This document shows, piece by piece, positions 36,112 through 44,227 of a DNA stretch of 64,000 nucleotides. The stretch covers positions 34,990-98,989 of the forward strand of contig JANQRS010000010.1 in NCBI GenBank assembly GCA_028284445.1, read 5' to 3'. The translations under genes and the position numbers were made by a program. The DNA comes from Calditrichia bacterium. GTDB taxonomy: Bacteria > Calditrichota > Calditrichia > RBG-13-44-9 > J075. The number at the start of each line of letters is the position of its first letter. Position 1 is the stretch's first letter. Below the pieces are notes generated by a model. It searched no databases. It saw only the letters and a list, made by a program, of their open reading frames with translations, and was not told the DNA's origin.

Positions 36112-37425
36112 CTAGCCCTCTATTTTTCCATGAAGCTCGTATTCCGTAGCATCATGAATTTTTACGTCGACAAAGTCTCCCACGTTACATGCGCCGACCA
36201 GCGGTGAGATGATCACTTCGTTGTCAATCTCCGGCGAGTCGCCACCGGTCCGCCCATAAGCAACCATTGATGACCAATCTACTTCATCAATCAGCACCCG
36301 ATAGCTGCGCCCTACCTTTGCCAGATTATTGTCCAGGGAAATATCCTGTTGAATCTGCATCAGCTCAGCATAGCGGGCGGCCTTTTCTTCGGCGCTAACA
36401 GCATCTTCTTCGTTGAAGGCAGCGGTATTCTCTTCGTGAGAGTAGGTAAATACGCCCAGGCGATCGAAGCGCATTTCCTGTATAAACCCCTTTAACGCCT
36501 CAAAGTCTTCCCTGGTTTCACCCGGATGCCCGACAATGAAGGTCGTGCGAAGCGTAACGTCTTTTATTTTCTCACGTGCCTGCTGAAAGATATTGTAAAT
36601 GCGATGCGACTTGCCACCGCGCTTCATTGCCTTGAGCATGTGATCGGTAATGTGCTGCACAGGCATATCCAGATAAGGAACGATCTTTTTACTGCCGGCC
36701 ATCAGGTCAATCAACTCGTCCTGGACGGTCGTCGGATACAAATAGTGTAGACGGATCCATTCTAGGCCATCAACCTTCTCCAAGGCCGTCAAAAGCTCTA
36801 CAATGGCCTGTCGCTTGTAGATATCCAGACCATAAAAGGTTGTGTCCTGGCTAATGACGATCAACTCTTTCACGCCCTGGTCAACCAGCATCTGCGCTTC
36901 TTCAACTATATGACGCATTTCCCGGCTGCGGTATTTACCACGCATCAAGGGAATTGCGCAAAACGCGCAGGTATGGTTACATCCTTCAGCTATTTTCAGG
37001 AACGCATAATGAGAGGGAGTAGACAGGAAGCGTTTTTCGTAAAGAAACTCGGGAGCACCATCGCGGGAGTAATTCAGGAAGCGCAGGATATTGTCATAAT
37101 CTTCTGTGCCGAAGAAGGCGTCGACGTTGGGCATTTCCTTTTCAAGCTGTGACTTATAGCGCGCCGAGAGACAGCCGCAGACAATCACTTTTTGGTCGCC
37201 TTTATCACGCTTAATTTGCTCAGCTTCAAGGATTGCGTCGATTGATTCCTGCTTGGCAAGCTCAATAAAGCCACAGGTATTGATGATAATGACGTCCGCC
37301 TGGTCTGCTTCTTCCACAAATTCTGCCTGGTGCGCCGCCAGCTGCCCGAGCAGCACTTCGGAATCATATGTATTCTTTGAGCAACCCAGCGTGGTCAGGT
37401 GAATTTTCTGCGTTTTCTGTCGCAA
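36112..37425 (-). CDS. rimO: ribosomal protein S12 methylthiotransferase RimO
   Basis: A 437-residue radical-SAM enzyme adding a methylthio group to Asp89 of ribosomal protein S12. N-terminal UPF0004 cluster domain (TTLGCSKNTYDSE, NTCGFIELAKQES, GCLSARY: three Cys), radical-SAM CNHTCAFCAIPLMRGKYRSR (CxxxCxxC), and a C-terminal TRAM domain (GRSYRVLIDEVD...). The wording SKNxxDSE and SxDxTxYGxD marks RimO and not MiaB. Translated 3 bases before the GWxTD gene. Confidence 0.95.
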   Translation of the reverse strand: MRQKTQKIHLTTLGCSKNTYDSEVLLGQLAAHQAEFVEEADQADVIIINTCGFIELAKQESIDAILEAEQIKRDKGDQKVIVCGCLSARYKSQLEKEMPNVDAFFGTEDYDNILRFLNYSRDGAPEFLYEKRFLSTPSHYAFLKIAEGCNHTCAFCAIPLMRGKYRSREMRHIVEEAQMLVDQGVKELIVISQDTTFYGLDIYKRQAIVELLTALEKVDGLEWIRLHYLYPTTVQDELIDLMAGSKKIVPYLDMPVQHITDHMLKAMKRGGKSHRIYNIFQQAREKIKDVTLRTTFIVGHPGETREDFEALKGFIQEMRFDRLGVFTYSHEENTAAFNEEDAVSAEEKAARYAELMQIQQDISLDNNLAKVGRSYRVLIDEVDWSSMVAYGRTGGDSPEIDNEVIISPLVGACNVGDFVDVKIHDATEYELHGKIEG

Positions 37426-37468
37426 TGTGGCGGTGGCCTCCTTCTGATTTCATATTAAGGAAAAAATT

Positions 37469-38386
37469 CTACTGTTCAAAGAGGCCTTTGCTATACAGAG
37501 CGGCGTCAAAAGGCTGCAAATCATCTATCCCCTCCCCTACACCGATGTATTCGACCGGGATGTTTAGCTTATTGGCCACCCCAATGATCGCCCCACCTTT
37601 GGCAGTACCGTCAAGCTTGGTGAGGATGATACCATCAACGGCAGCGGCATCTACAAACTGCTTCGCCTGGTTCAGCGCGTTTTGCCCCACCGTGCCATCC
37701 AGCACCAGCAGACTGGTATGTGGCGCCTCCGGTATGACCTTGCGGATAACCCGGCTGATTTTCTTCAATTCTTCCATCAGGTTCACTTTATTGTGAAGCC
37801 GTCCGGCAGTATCGATGATCACAACATCCTTATTTCGCGAACGGGCCGCTTCAAGGGCATCAAAAATCACTGCCGCAGGATCGGAGCCGGACTGATGTTT
37901 TACAAGCTCCACATCAATTCGCCCAGCCCATTCCTGGAGCTGCTCAATCGCCGCTGCCCGAAAGGTATCGCCGGCAGCAAGCAGGACACTTTTCCCTGCT
38001 GACTTAAACCGGTGCGCCAGCTTTGCAATCGAAGTGGTCTTACCCACACCGTTCACGCCAACTACCAGAATTACATATGGCGCCGCAGACAGCTCACTTT
38101 CCGTATAAGTGCTTTCCGGGAACATCTGCACAACTTCATCCTGCAGCACCTCGAAGAGCTTGTCGCTGTCTTCATATTTCTCCTTACGAATACGTGTCTT
38201 GACATTGTCGAGCAAGGCCAGGGTCGTCTCCACGCCAACATCGCCTGAAATCAGAATATCTTCAATTTCTTCCAGTAGCTCGTCATCTATTTTCGCTTTG
38301 GCATGAATTGCATGTGAAATTTTGTCAAAAACCTGGGACTTCGTGCGGGCAATGCCCTGCTTAATCTTTCCAAAAAGGCCGCTCAT
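37469..38386 (-). CDS. ftsY: signal recognition particle receptor FtsY
   Basis: A 305-residue SRP-family GTPase that receives ribosome-SRP complexes at the inner membrane. Short N-domain without the long acidic A-region, then G1 GVNGVGKTTSIAKLA, G2-like DTFRAAAIEQLQEW, G3 DTAGRLHNKVNLMEEL, G4 TKLDGTAKGG and IGVGEGIDDLQPF. It overlaps the antiporter gene by one base (TAATG). Confidence 0.96.
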   Translation of the reverse strand: MSGLFGKIKQGIARTKSQVFDKISHAIHAKAKIDDELLEEIEDILISGDVGVETTLALLDNVKTRIRKEKYEDSDKLFEVLQDEVVQMFPESTYTESELSAAPYVILVVGVNGVGKTTSIAKLAHRFKSAGKSVLLAAGDTFRAAAIEQLQEWAGRIDVELVKHQSGSDPAAVIFDALEAARSRNKDVVIIDTAGRLHNKVNLMEELKKISRVIRKVIPEAPHTSLLVLDGTVGQNALNQAKQFVDAAAVDGIILTKLDGTAKGGAIIGVANKLNIPVEYIGVGEGIDDLQPFDAALYSKGLFEQ

Positions 38387-39609
38387 TAATTCACTCCGGG
38401 TCTGTCAAGAAGCTCCTCTGTGCGCACCAGCGGCCGCAAGAACAATAGTCGTCCAAGCAGACTGGTCACCAGCACAACGGAAACCGACAGAACAAACATT
38501 GATTTTGGTATTAGCTCAATTTGCTCCGCCAACCAGAGAATCAGCACTGTCAATTCTCCGCGCGGAAACGCCCCCATGGCAATCGCAAACGTAAAGTTCT
38601 TTAATGCAATGCCCAGAAGCGAGAAGACAACGGTTATCACAACCAGCGTCAGTAAGACAACATGGAAATGGTATATGAAGTTCCCTGCATACTCCCAATT
38701 CAACACCAGGGTCATACCAATCTCAACGAAGGGCAGAATATAGACGAAGGTGGCCACCGGGAAAAATTTGTGGCGGATATCGCTGCGCGCCGGTCCGCTC
38801 AAGGACTTGAAGATTTGCCCGGCCCATAACCCGAGCACCAGCACCGAGAGACCCATCTGGAATCCGGCATATAGAAAGAGGAAAAAGGTGCCCAACTTCA
38901 GGAGCACCGTATAGTTTTGCGACCAGCGCTCCAGGAAGCTAAAGATTTTCTGAAAGGTATTCTGCGATAATATCGGTATCAGGAAAATAGCAAGAATAGC
39001 AACATTGATTAGATCCTGCTGAATATCTGCCGGTTCATACCCGCGCACCTTCAGCCAGAAAAAGATGCCGCTGAACAGCAGAATAGCTATGACATCGAGG
39101 ATCACCGCCAGCTGAATTAAATTTGTGAAAGGTCTCTTAAGGGTCGGATCAATTGGAAAATTCGAAGAGAGTATACTGCCGATATTAATCGTGAGAAATG
39201 CTATCACCAGGGTGAGCATCGGCAAGGTTTCCTGAATACCCAACAAATAATAACAGACGGCACCCAGGAAAGCTGAATTCAGCGCCACAAAAATGATCGC
39301 CTGAACCATCACCGAATTGCTGCGAAAATTGAAAAAGCGCGGTTCAAAATTGAATCCCAATTGCATCATAAAGAGCATAAGCCCGACATATGACACGAAA
39401 TTGATAAATTTATTGCCAACCAGGCGCTCTACCCCTTCCGGTCCCACCAACTGTCCCCAGGCAATGAGAATACCGCCGAAAATCACACCGGTCATCACAT
39501 TTGCGATGAAGTCGGCAATTTTCAAATAACGGAAGAGATTGATCAGCAGGCCATTAATGAAATAGACACAAGCCAGGTAAAGAAAAAGCTCTATAAAAAC
39601 ATTTTCCAT
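38386..39609 (-). CDS. CPA2-type cation:proton antiporter
   Basis: A 407-residue membrane protein of about 12 helices, Na+/H+ exchanger-like: FIANVMTGVIFGGILIAWG, MLFMMQLGFNFEPRFF, NSAFLGAVCYYLLG and the C-terminal GAFPRGELTVLILWLAEQ typical of the KefB/CPA2 group. No TrkA-N nucleotide-binding domain follows, so it is the bare membrane form. It would exchange Na+ or K+ for H+. Start codon near the plus-strand end at 39607-39609; joined to ftsY by a one-base overlap. Confidence 0.88.
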   Translation of the reverse strand: MENVFIELFLYLACVYFINGLLINLFRYLKIADFIANVMTGVIFGGILIAWGQLVGPEGVERLVGNKFINFVSYVGLMLFMMQLGFNFEPRFFNFRSNSVMVQAIIFVALNSAFLGAVCYYLLGIQETLPMLTLVIAFLTINIGSILSSNFPIDPTLKRPFTNLIQLAVILDVIAILLFSGIFFWLKVRGYEPADIQQDLINVAILAIFLIPILSQNTFQKIFSFLERWSQNYTVLLKLGTFFLFLYAGFQMGLSVLVLGLWAGQIFKSLSGPARSDIRHKFFPVATFVYILPFVEIGMTLVLNWEYAGNFIYHFHVVLLTLVVITVVFSLLGIALKNFTFAIAMGAFPRGELTVLILWLAEQIELIPKSMFVLSVSVVLVTSLLGRLLFLRPLVRTEELLDRPGVN

Positions 39610-39664
39610 TCATTCACCATTCAACATGAATGCGAACTCGTACAGGTATTTAATTTGTCGCGTT

Positions 39665-40621
39665 TTATTGTCCCTTAAAATTCGGGTAATCCAGATTGAA
39701 ACGCTTCTTATAATAGAATTTTGTTATGCCGAATGCAACCAACATCATCAATAAAAAAGGCGGGAACTTCAGACAGACACCCAGCGCAAAAAAGAAGATC
39801 CCCAACTTCACAGCCACAACAGCCGTGCTTCGGCGCTGGTCGTATACAGCCCTTGCGATAAATGGCATTACCAGGGTAGAAATTATACACATAAATCCAT
39901 TTCCCTGCACTACTGAAATCACAATTGTCGAGAAAAAGAGAATAAAGCTCAGCCAGATTGTTGGCCCATATCCGTAACGCACCGGGAAGGTGATTTTGCG
40001 AACCGCTGAGTCCCCTTTTACATCGGGTAAGGTTGTCAGAAAATACAGGGCGGTGTTGTAGGTCAGATATGGCAGAGATGCGATGACCATCGTCCAGGAA
40101 GGCGCCACATAGAGTAGCCAGCCCAGGCAAAAGGCCAGCCAGCCCATGGCCATATTGGCCAGCAGGCCGCGCAGTGGAAAATTCTTAAATTCGAAGGGCT
40201 TGTAGTTGTAAAAATAGCCGGAGACAACGATAAAGAGAGCTGTGTAGATCAGAACATCCCGGTCAAGTCTTGCGGCAATCACCAGCGCCACGAGCATCAT
40301 AACAATCGCTTCCAGCCAACCATGCAGGACCGGAATATAACCGTCGCCAAGCAGGAAGAGTTTGTTGTTTTCGCGATCGCTCTCGATGTCCTGTAGTTGG
40401 TTTAGGATGAATATCCCCGCCATCGCCGCACCGAAGCTGATACCGAGCCAGACTATATCGGCATCCCAGAAAAGCGGATCAATGCCTGAGGGCCAGAAGG
40501 CGTCGCGATCGTGATAATCACGAACAAGCCAAATTCCCGCCAGCATCGTTGTCCATCCGGGAAAACAAAGTATGGGCCGTGTCAGATACACATAGTCCAA
40601 CACCTGCAAAAAACGATTCAT
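39665..40621 (-). CDS. UbiA family prenyltransferase
   Basis: A 318-residue integral membrane enzyme from the start at 40621. First Asp motif NQLQDIESDRENNK (NxxxDxxxD), second motif in TLPDVKGDSAVRK, about eight helices. UbiA enzymes attach prenyl chains to aromatic or other acceptors; the acceptor here is unknown. The ATG follows the DUF5683 stop by one base (TAAAATG), indicating translational coupling. The longer frame to 40690 overlaps that gene and is unlikely. Confidence 0.85.
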   Translation of the reverse strand: MNRFLQVLDYVYLTRPILCFPGWTTMLAGIWLVRDYHDRDAFWPSGIDPLFWDADIVWLGISFGAAMAGIFILNQLQDIESDRENNKLFLLGDGYIPVLHGWLEAIVMMLVALVIAARLDRDVLIYTALFIVVSGYFYNYKPFEFKNFPLRGLLANMAMGWLAFCLGWLLYVAPSWTMVIASLPYLTYNTALYFLTTLPDVKGDSAVRKITFPVRYGYGPTIWLSFILFFSTIVISVVQGNGFMCIISTLVMPFIARAVYDQRRSTAVVAVKLGIFFFALGVCLKFPPFLLMMLVAFGITKFYYKKRFNLDYPNFKGQ

Positions 40622-40622
40622 T

Positions 40623-41189
40623 TTAGAAATTAACTTGAAGGGTAAGCAAAACCGGCTGAAGGCGATCCCCTGGCGGCAAAACCGCCACATCTATCGCTTC
40701 GTCAAATCCGAACAAAGAGGCGTCTACATAGGCATCGGCCAGGGCAATGACATACACCAGGCCAAACAACCAGGCATTGTTGCTGCGGCTATCGCGAGCG
40801 GTTCTACGCGCTTCAATAAACGAAGAAACATCCTCACCAAGACGTCGGCCTTCGTCGGTCTGCTCGACAGCATCATTATAATCATTATTAAACCGAACGA
40901 TACGGCTGACAAAATAAGCCCCGGTACCGGCAACCACCAGACTCTTTATGTAGCTCTCGTTGTAAAACTGGCCCCAGCTGGGAAAGACCATGGAGCGAAT
41001 CATGGCGCCACGCGGTGATTTTATGAAACCATCAGAGAATAGCGTAACACTGTCCATGTCGGCAACTGTGGCACGGACGTCAATGCTCGTATCTGCCGGT
41101 GTTTCCTGCGAAAAAGTAACATCACTGAAGCCACTCAATACCAGCAGGCATAAAGCCAGTCGCAGCCACCCTGGCCTGCTGCTACCCAT
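40623..41189 (-). CDS. DUF5683 family membrane protein
   Basis: A 188-residue protein with a signal or N-terminal anchor (LRLALCLLVLSGFSDVTFS) and the DUF5683 block SPRGAMIRSMVFPSWGQFYNE, followed by two hydrophobic segments (SLVVAGTGAYFVSRIV; AWLFGLVYVIALADAYVDA). Function unknown, but the family is common in the Bacteroidota/Calditrichota side. It overlaps the RidA gene by 8 bases at its start and is coupled to the UbiA gene downstream. Confidence 0.85.
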   Translation of the reverse strand: MGSSRPGWLRLALCLLVLSGFSDVTFSQETPADTSIDVRATVADMDSVTLFSDGFIKSPRGAMIRSMVFPSWGQFYNESYIKSLVVAGTGAYFVSRIVRFNNDYNDAVEQTDEGRRLGEDVSSFIEARRTARDSRSNNAWLFGLVYVIALADAYVDASLFGFDEAIDVAVLPPGDRLQPVLLTLQVNF

Positions 41190-41571
41190 TCCCTACCTCA
41201 GCAATACACTCAATTTCTACAGAGACATTCAGCGGTAAACCACTCACTGCTACAGTCGATCTGGCTGGCGCTTCACCGGAAAAGTATGTTCCGTAAACAG
41301 TATTTACTGCAGCAAAATCGTCCATATTCTGCAAAAAGATTGTTGTCTTCACCACCCGGTCAAAGTTGGTGCCGGCAGCTTCCAGAACGGCGCCGAGGTT
41401 TTTCATTACCTGATGGGCTTGCTCTTCAACGCCACCATCGATGAGCTGATTTGTCTTAGGGTCGATAGCTACCTGTCCGGCCGTAAACAAAAACGGGCCG
41501 CTGATAATTCCCTGATTATACGGCCCAACCGGTGCAGGTGCTTTGTCGGTTTTGACTATTTTTTTCATCAT
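41182..41571 (-). CDS. ridA: RidA family enamine/imine deaminase
   Basis: A 129-residue YjgF/YER057c/UK114 protein that hydrolyses reactive 2-aminoacrylate-type enamines. IVKTDKAPAPVGPYNQGI, GPFLFTAGQVAIDPKTN, VVKTTIFLQNMDDFAAVN and the C-terminal PARSTVAVSGLPLNVSVEIECIA carry the catalytic Arg and Glu. Normal length. It lies 7 bases after the YrdC-like gene. Confidence 0.93.
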   Translation of the reverse strand: MMKKIVKTDKAPAPVGPYNQGIISGPFLFTAGQVAIDPKTNQLIDGGVEEQAHQVMKNLGAVLEAAGTNFDRVVKTTIFLQNMDDFAAVNTVYGTYFSGEAPARSTVAVSGLPLNVSVEIECIAEVGNG

Positions 41572-41578
41572 ATGTCCT

Positions 41579-42199
41579 TTAACTCAAAATAGGGCTTAAA
41601 TCTCCCTTGCCTTCACGAATTATTTCAACTTCGGCATCGCGGATACGAATGACTGTGGAATTCAAGGGGTTTTCCAGTGGACCGGCATCAAGCATCAGGC
41701 TGGCGTAATTATTCAGGCGCTCATCTGCCTCAATCTGATAATATTCTTCGAACGGATTCTCACCGCTGCAGGCAGAGGCATTAACAAGGGGATGTCCCAA
41801 TTCGCGAATCAGTTGTTGGCATACTTCGTTTTCAACGACGCGCACGCCGATCTCTTTACGCCTTGCCAGCATTCGTTTCGGGATTTCACGCCGGGCGGCC
41901 AGGATTACCGTATAAGGGCCTGGCAGGAGGCGCTTCAGGAGACGGAAGGCATAATTCGAAACTTGTGCATACACCGCAACTTGTTGAATAGAATCGCAGA
42001 GTATGCTCATTGAATCAAATTTCGACTTGCCTTTGCACGTGTAAAGCTTTTCAATCGCGTTTTTTTGCAGGATGCTGCACCCGACCCCATAAACGGTATC
42101 GGTAGGATAAACCACTAGCTCTCCCCGCTTCAACAGATCAACCGCCTGATTTATCACGCGGCCATGCGGGTTTTCCAGATGAATTGTCGCACGTTGCAT
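41579..42199 (-). CDS. Sua5/YciO/YrdC family protein (threonylcarbamoyladenylate synthase-like)
   Basis: A 206-residue YrdC-fold protein from the start at 42199, just after the Mur-ligase stop; the longer start overlaps that gene. It has GELVVYPTDTVYGVGCSI, KGKSKFDSMSILCDS, LLPGPYTVIL, EIGVRVVENEVCQQLI, PLVNASACSGENPF and the final NSTVIRI. The KxR-SxxN nucleotide/threonine residues are mostly present, but the text is closer to the YciO side than to TsaC1. It may make threonylcarbamoyl-AMP for t6A tRNA, or be a YciO paralogue. Confidence 0.85.
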   Translation of the reverse strand: MQRATIHLENPHGRVINQAVDLLKRGELVVYPTDTVYGVGCSILQKNAIEKLYTCKGKSKFDSMSILCDSIQQVAVYAQVSNYAFRLLKRLLPGPYTVILAARREIPKRMLARRKEIGVRVVENEVCQQLIRELGHPLVNASACSGENPFEEYYQIEADERLNNYASLMLDAGPLENPLNSTVIRIRDAEVEIIREGKGDLSPILS

Positions 42200-42206
42200 A
42201 CCGGCT

Positions 42207-43409
42207 CTATTCCTGTCCCATTCGTTTTGCAATCTCTTTCAGCGGGATATCCAATTCCAAATCGCGACTGCCAATGAACAATATCGTTGTATTCGGTACC
42301 AAATGATCGTCGATAATCCCCAGCAGTTCCTCGTGATTCGCACAGGAAACACCTATCTTATTCTGGGGATTAATCCGTTGAATACCTTCCACCACATGAC
42401 GAGCATTTTCGCCAACGGAAATCACAGTATTTACCGGCAATGCTGCCAGGTAAAATCCTAATTTCAAGTGTGCGCCAACCACATCCGGTCCAGGCTCGCT
42501 AATATCTCCGATCACCAGGATCAATTTTTCAGAATACTTCTCAAACTGCGCCAGCGACTCACAGGCCTTGGTGACCGAATTAACTGTTGCATCATAGGTA
42601 TAATCAAGAATATATCCGCTTTCGCATTTGATCAGATTTCCCCGGTGCTCAAGCAATGAAAAACGGTTCTCCAGGCCTTCCCGAATTGCTTCAAACTCGA
42701 TACCTAGCAAGCGGGCTGCAGCGATGGCTGTCAGTGCATTATATATAAGCGCAGAATTGTAAATTGGCAAGTGGAATCGGTAGAAGCCGTTCACATAGAA
42801 CACCAGGCCATCCGGACCACGATAATCTATTTTGGTCGCGTAGAACTGGGCATTATGGTTGAGGCCAAACTTGATAATGTTCGGCGTGCGTGCATATTTG
42901 CCCATTGTGCTGACTAAGTCATCATCAATATTCAGCAGCGCATAGCCGTCCTTAGGCAACTGCTTCACCAGCTCAACTTTGGCATCGGCGATCAGGTATT
43001 TGTCGCCCAAAGTGGCCAGATGCGCTTCACCAATATTGGTAATGATTCCGATGGTTGGTTTTGATACCTTGACGGCCCATTCGAACTGATCCGGGTTTAC
43101 GATGCCCAATTCCAGGATCGCCAGATCGTAGCTCTCATCAAGCTTCAAGAGCGTTGAGGTAACACCTGAAGTGGTTGAACAATCGGGCGGTGTCTCCAGA
43201 ATTCGCATTTTCGGGCGCAGAATGGCAGTCAACATCCGCTTGGCAATGGTTTTACCTTCGCTACCGGCAATACAGATAACGGGAATATCGAACTTGCGCC
43301 GAATCCGAATGATTTTGCGCAAATTCAATTCGACATATGCCGCCAGATCTTCATTGGTCAGCAGCGAAATTTCGTCGGAATACAGCTTATCCGTTTTCTT
43401 TGAGCTCAA
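42207..43409 (-). CDS. Mur ligase family protein, MurF-like but lacking the N-terminal domain
   Basis: A 400-residue ATP-dependent ligase with GSEGKTIAK (P-loop; usual GSNGKTTTK), TNIGEAHLATLGD, LLNIDDD, YNALTAIAAARLLG, HRGN, YTYDATVNSV (MurF: SYNANPDSM), VIGDISEPGPD and LFIGSRDLEL (MurF: KGSR). The order is that of MurF, yet the first ~75-residue UDP-binding domain is replaced by a short helical leader, and the NNEIGVPLTL block reads STTSGVTSTL. So it may not use UDP-MurNAc-tripeptide. No other mur gene is near; it is followed by the YrdC-like gene. Confidence 0.75.
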   Translation of the reverse strand: MSSKKTDKLYSDEISLLTNEDLAAYVELNLRKIIRIRRKFDIPVICIAGSEGKTIAKRMLTAILRPKMRILETPPDCSTTSGVTSTLLKLDESYDLAILELGIVNPDQFEWAVKVSKPTIGIITNIGEAHLATLGDKYLIADAKVELVKQLPKDGYALLNIDDDLVSTMGKYARTPNIIKFGLNHNAQFYATKIDYRGPDGLVFYVNGFYRFHLPIYNSALIYNALTAIAAARLLGIEFEAIREGLENRFSLLEHRGNLIKCESGYILDYTYDATVNSVTKACESLAQFEKYSEKLILVIGDISEPGPDVVGAHLKLGFYLAALPVNTVISVGENARHVVEGIQRINPQNKIGVSCANHEELLGIIDDHLVPNTTILFIGSRDLELDIPLKEIAKRMGQE

Positions 43410-43426
43410 CGGTTTTCCTCAGCACC

Positions 43427-44224
43427 TCATTTAGCGAAGTTCATTCCGGGTATGTATTCTATAAAGCCGTAGTAGTAGAGATATTCAAAATAGGCCTGCA
43501 TACCATCCCAATCTTCCGGACGGGGATGATATGAATATAAGTCTTCGATCATTTCCAGAAAATAGTTCCACGGTATAGATTTATTTTCGGCAAAGCTGCG
43601 GGCAACCTGCATTGGATTTTTTAATCCCAAATCACGCGATGTCTGGATTTTTGTAACCACATCGCGCATATCGCTATCCGCACGCACGGCCAGTAACCGG
43701 TGTATGAATGCAGCATTTGCCTTGTCCGACCATTCTTCATGCATGTCAATATGATTTTCCAGCTTCCAAAAAGCAGAGAGCGCTGTCTCCCCCTCCGCCA
43801 GGACCGCCTGGTGAGTATCAATCGTTTCTTCTAACGGTTCCAATTCCGCCTGTGCCTGCCATTCCACACTCGCTTCGTAGAATTCATTCATCACTATCGC
43901 CGCCAGCTTCTGGCCCTCACTCGTCTCCCCCTGGTAAGCGGCTGACTTGAACACGCTCATGTTTTTACGAAAAAACAGCAAGGCTGCCCGCGCCGCGCCA
44001 ACGGAACAAATAGCTATTTCCCTGTAAATATTATACTTGGAGCTATCACTGGCATAGTCATTTGGCGAAATCAGGGCAATATCCAGATCGCCGTTCAGTA
44101 AATCAATGCTATTCTGATGGGGAGATTGACGAATCAGTTCGATGGAAGCATCAAGGTTCAGGTGGCTAAATCCGTAATTGATTGGCGCGCAGATTATATC
44201 ATCGGTCGTGCCAAATCTGGTCAT
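43427..44224 (-). CDS. MqnA-like periplasmic-binding-fold protein
   Basis: A 265-residue protein without signal peptide. Its first half has the MqnA/MqnD pattern: CAPINYGFSHLNL, GDLDIALISPNDYASDSSKY and a strand REIAICSVGAARAALLFFRK, followed by a helical second lobe. MqnA is chorismate dehydratase of the futalosine menaquinone route; here the sequence is distant and catalytic identity is not shown. It begins 3 bases after the stop of a histidine kinase gene, so a ligand-binding or signalling role is as likely as a metabolic one. Confidence 0.6.
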   Translation of the reverse strand: MTRFGTTDDIICAPINYGFSHLNLDASIELIRQSPHQNSIDLLNGDLDIALISPNDYASDSSKYNIYREIAICSVGAARAALLFFRKNMSVFKSAAYQGETSEGQKLAAIVMNEFYEASVEWQAQAELEPLEETIDTHQAVLAEGETALSAFWKLENHIDMHEEWSDKANAAFIHRLLAVRADSDMRDVVTKIQTSRDLGLKNPMQVARSFAENKSIPWNYFLEMIEDLYSYHPRPEDWDGMQAYFEYLYYYGFIEYIPGMNFAK

Positions 44225-44227
44225 GTT

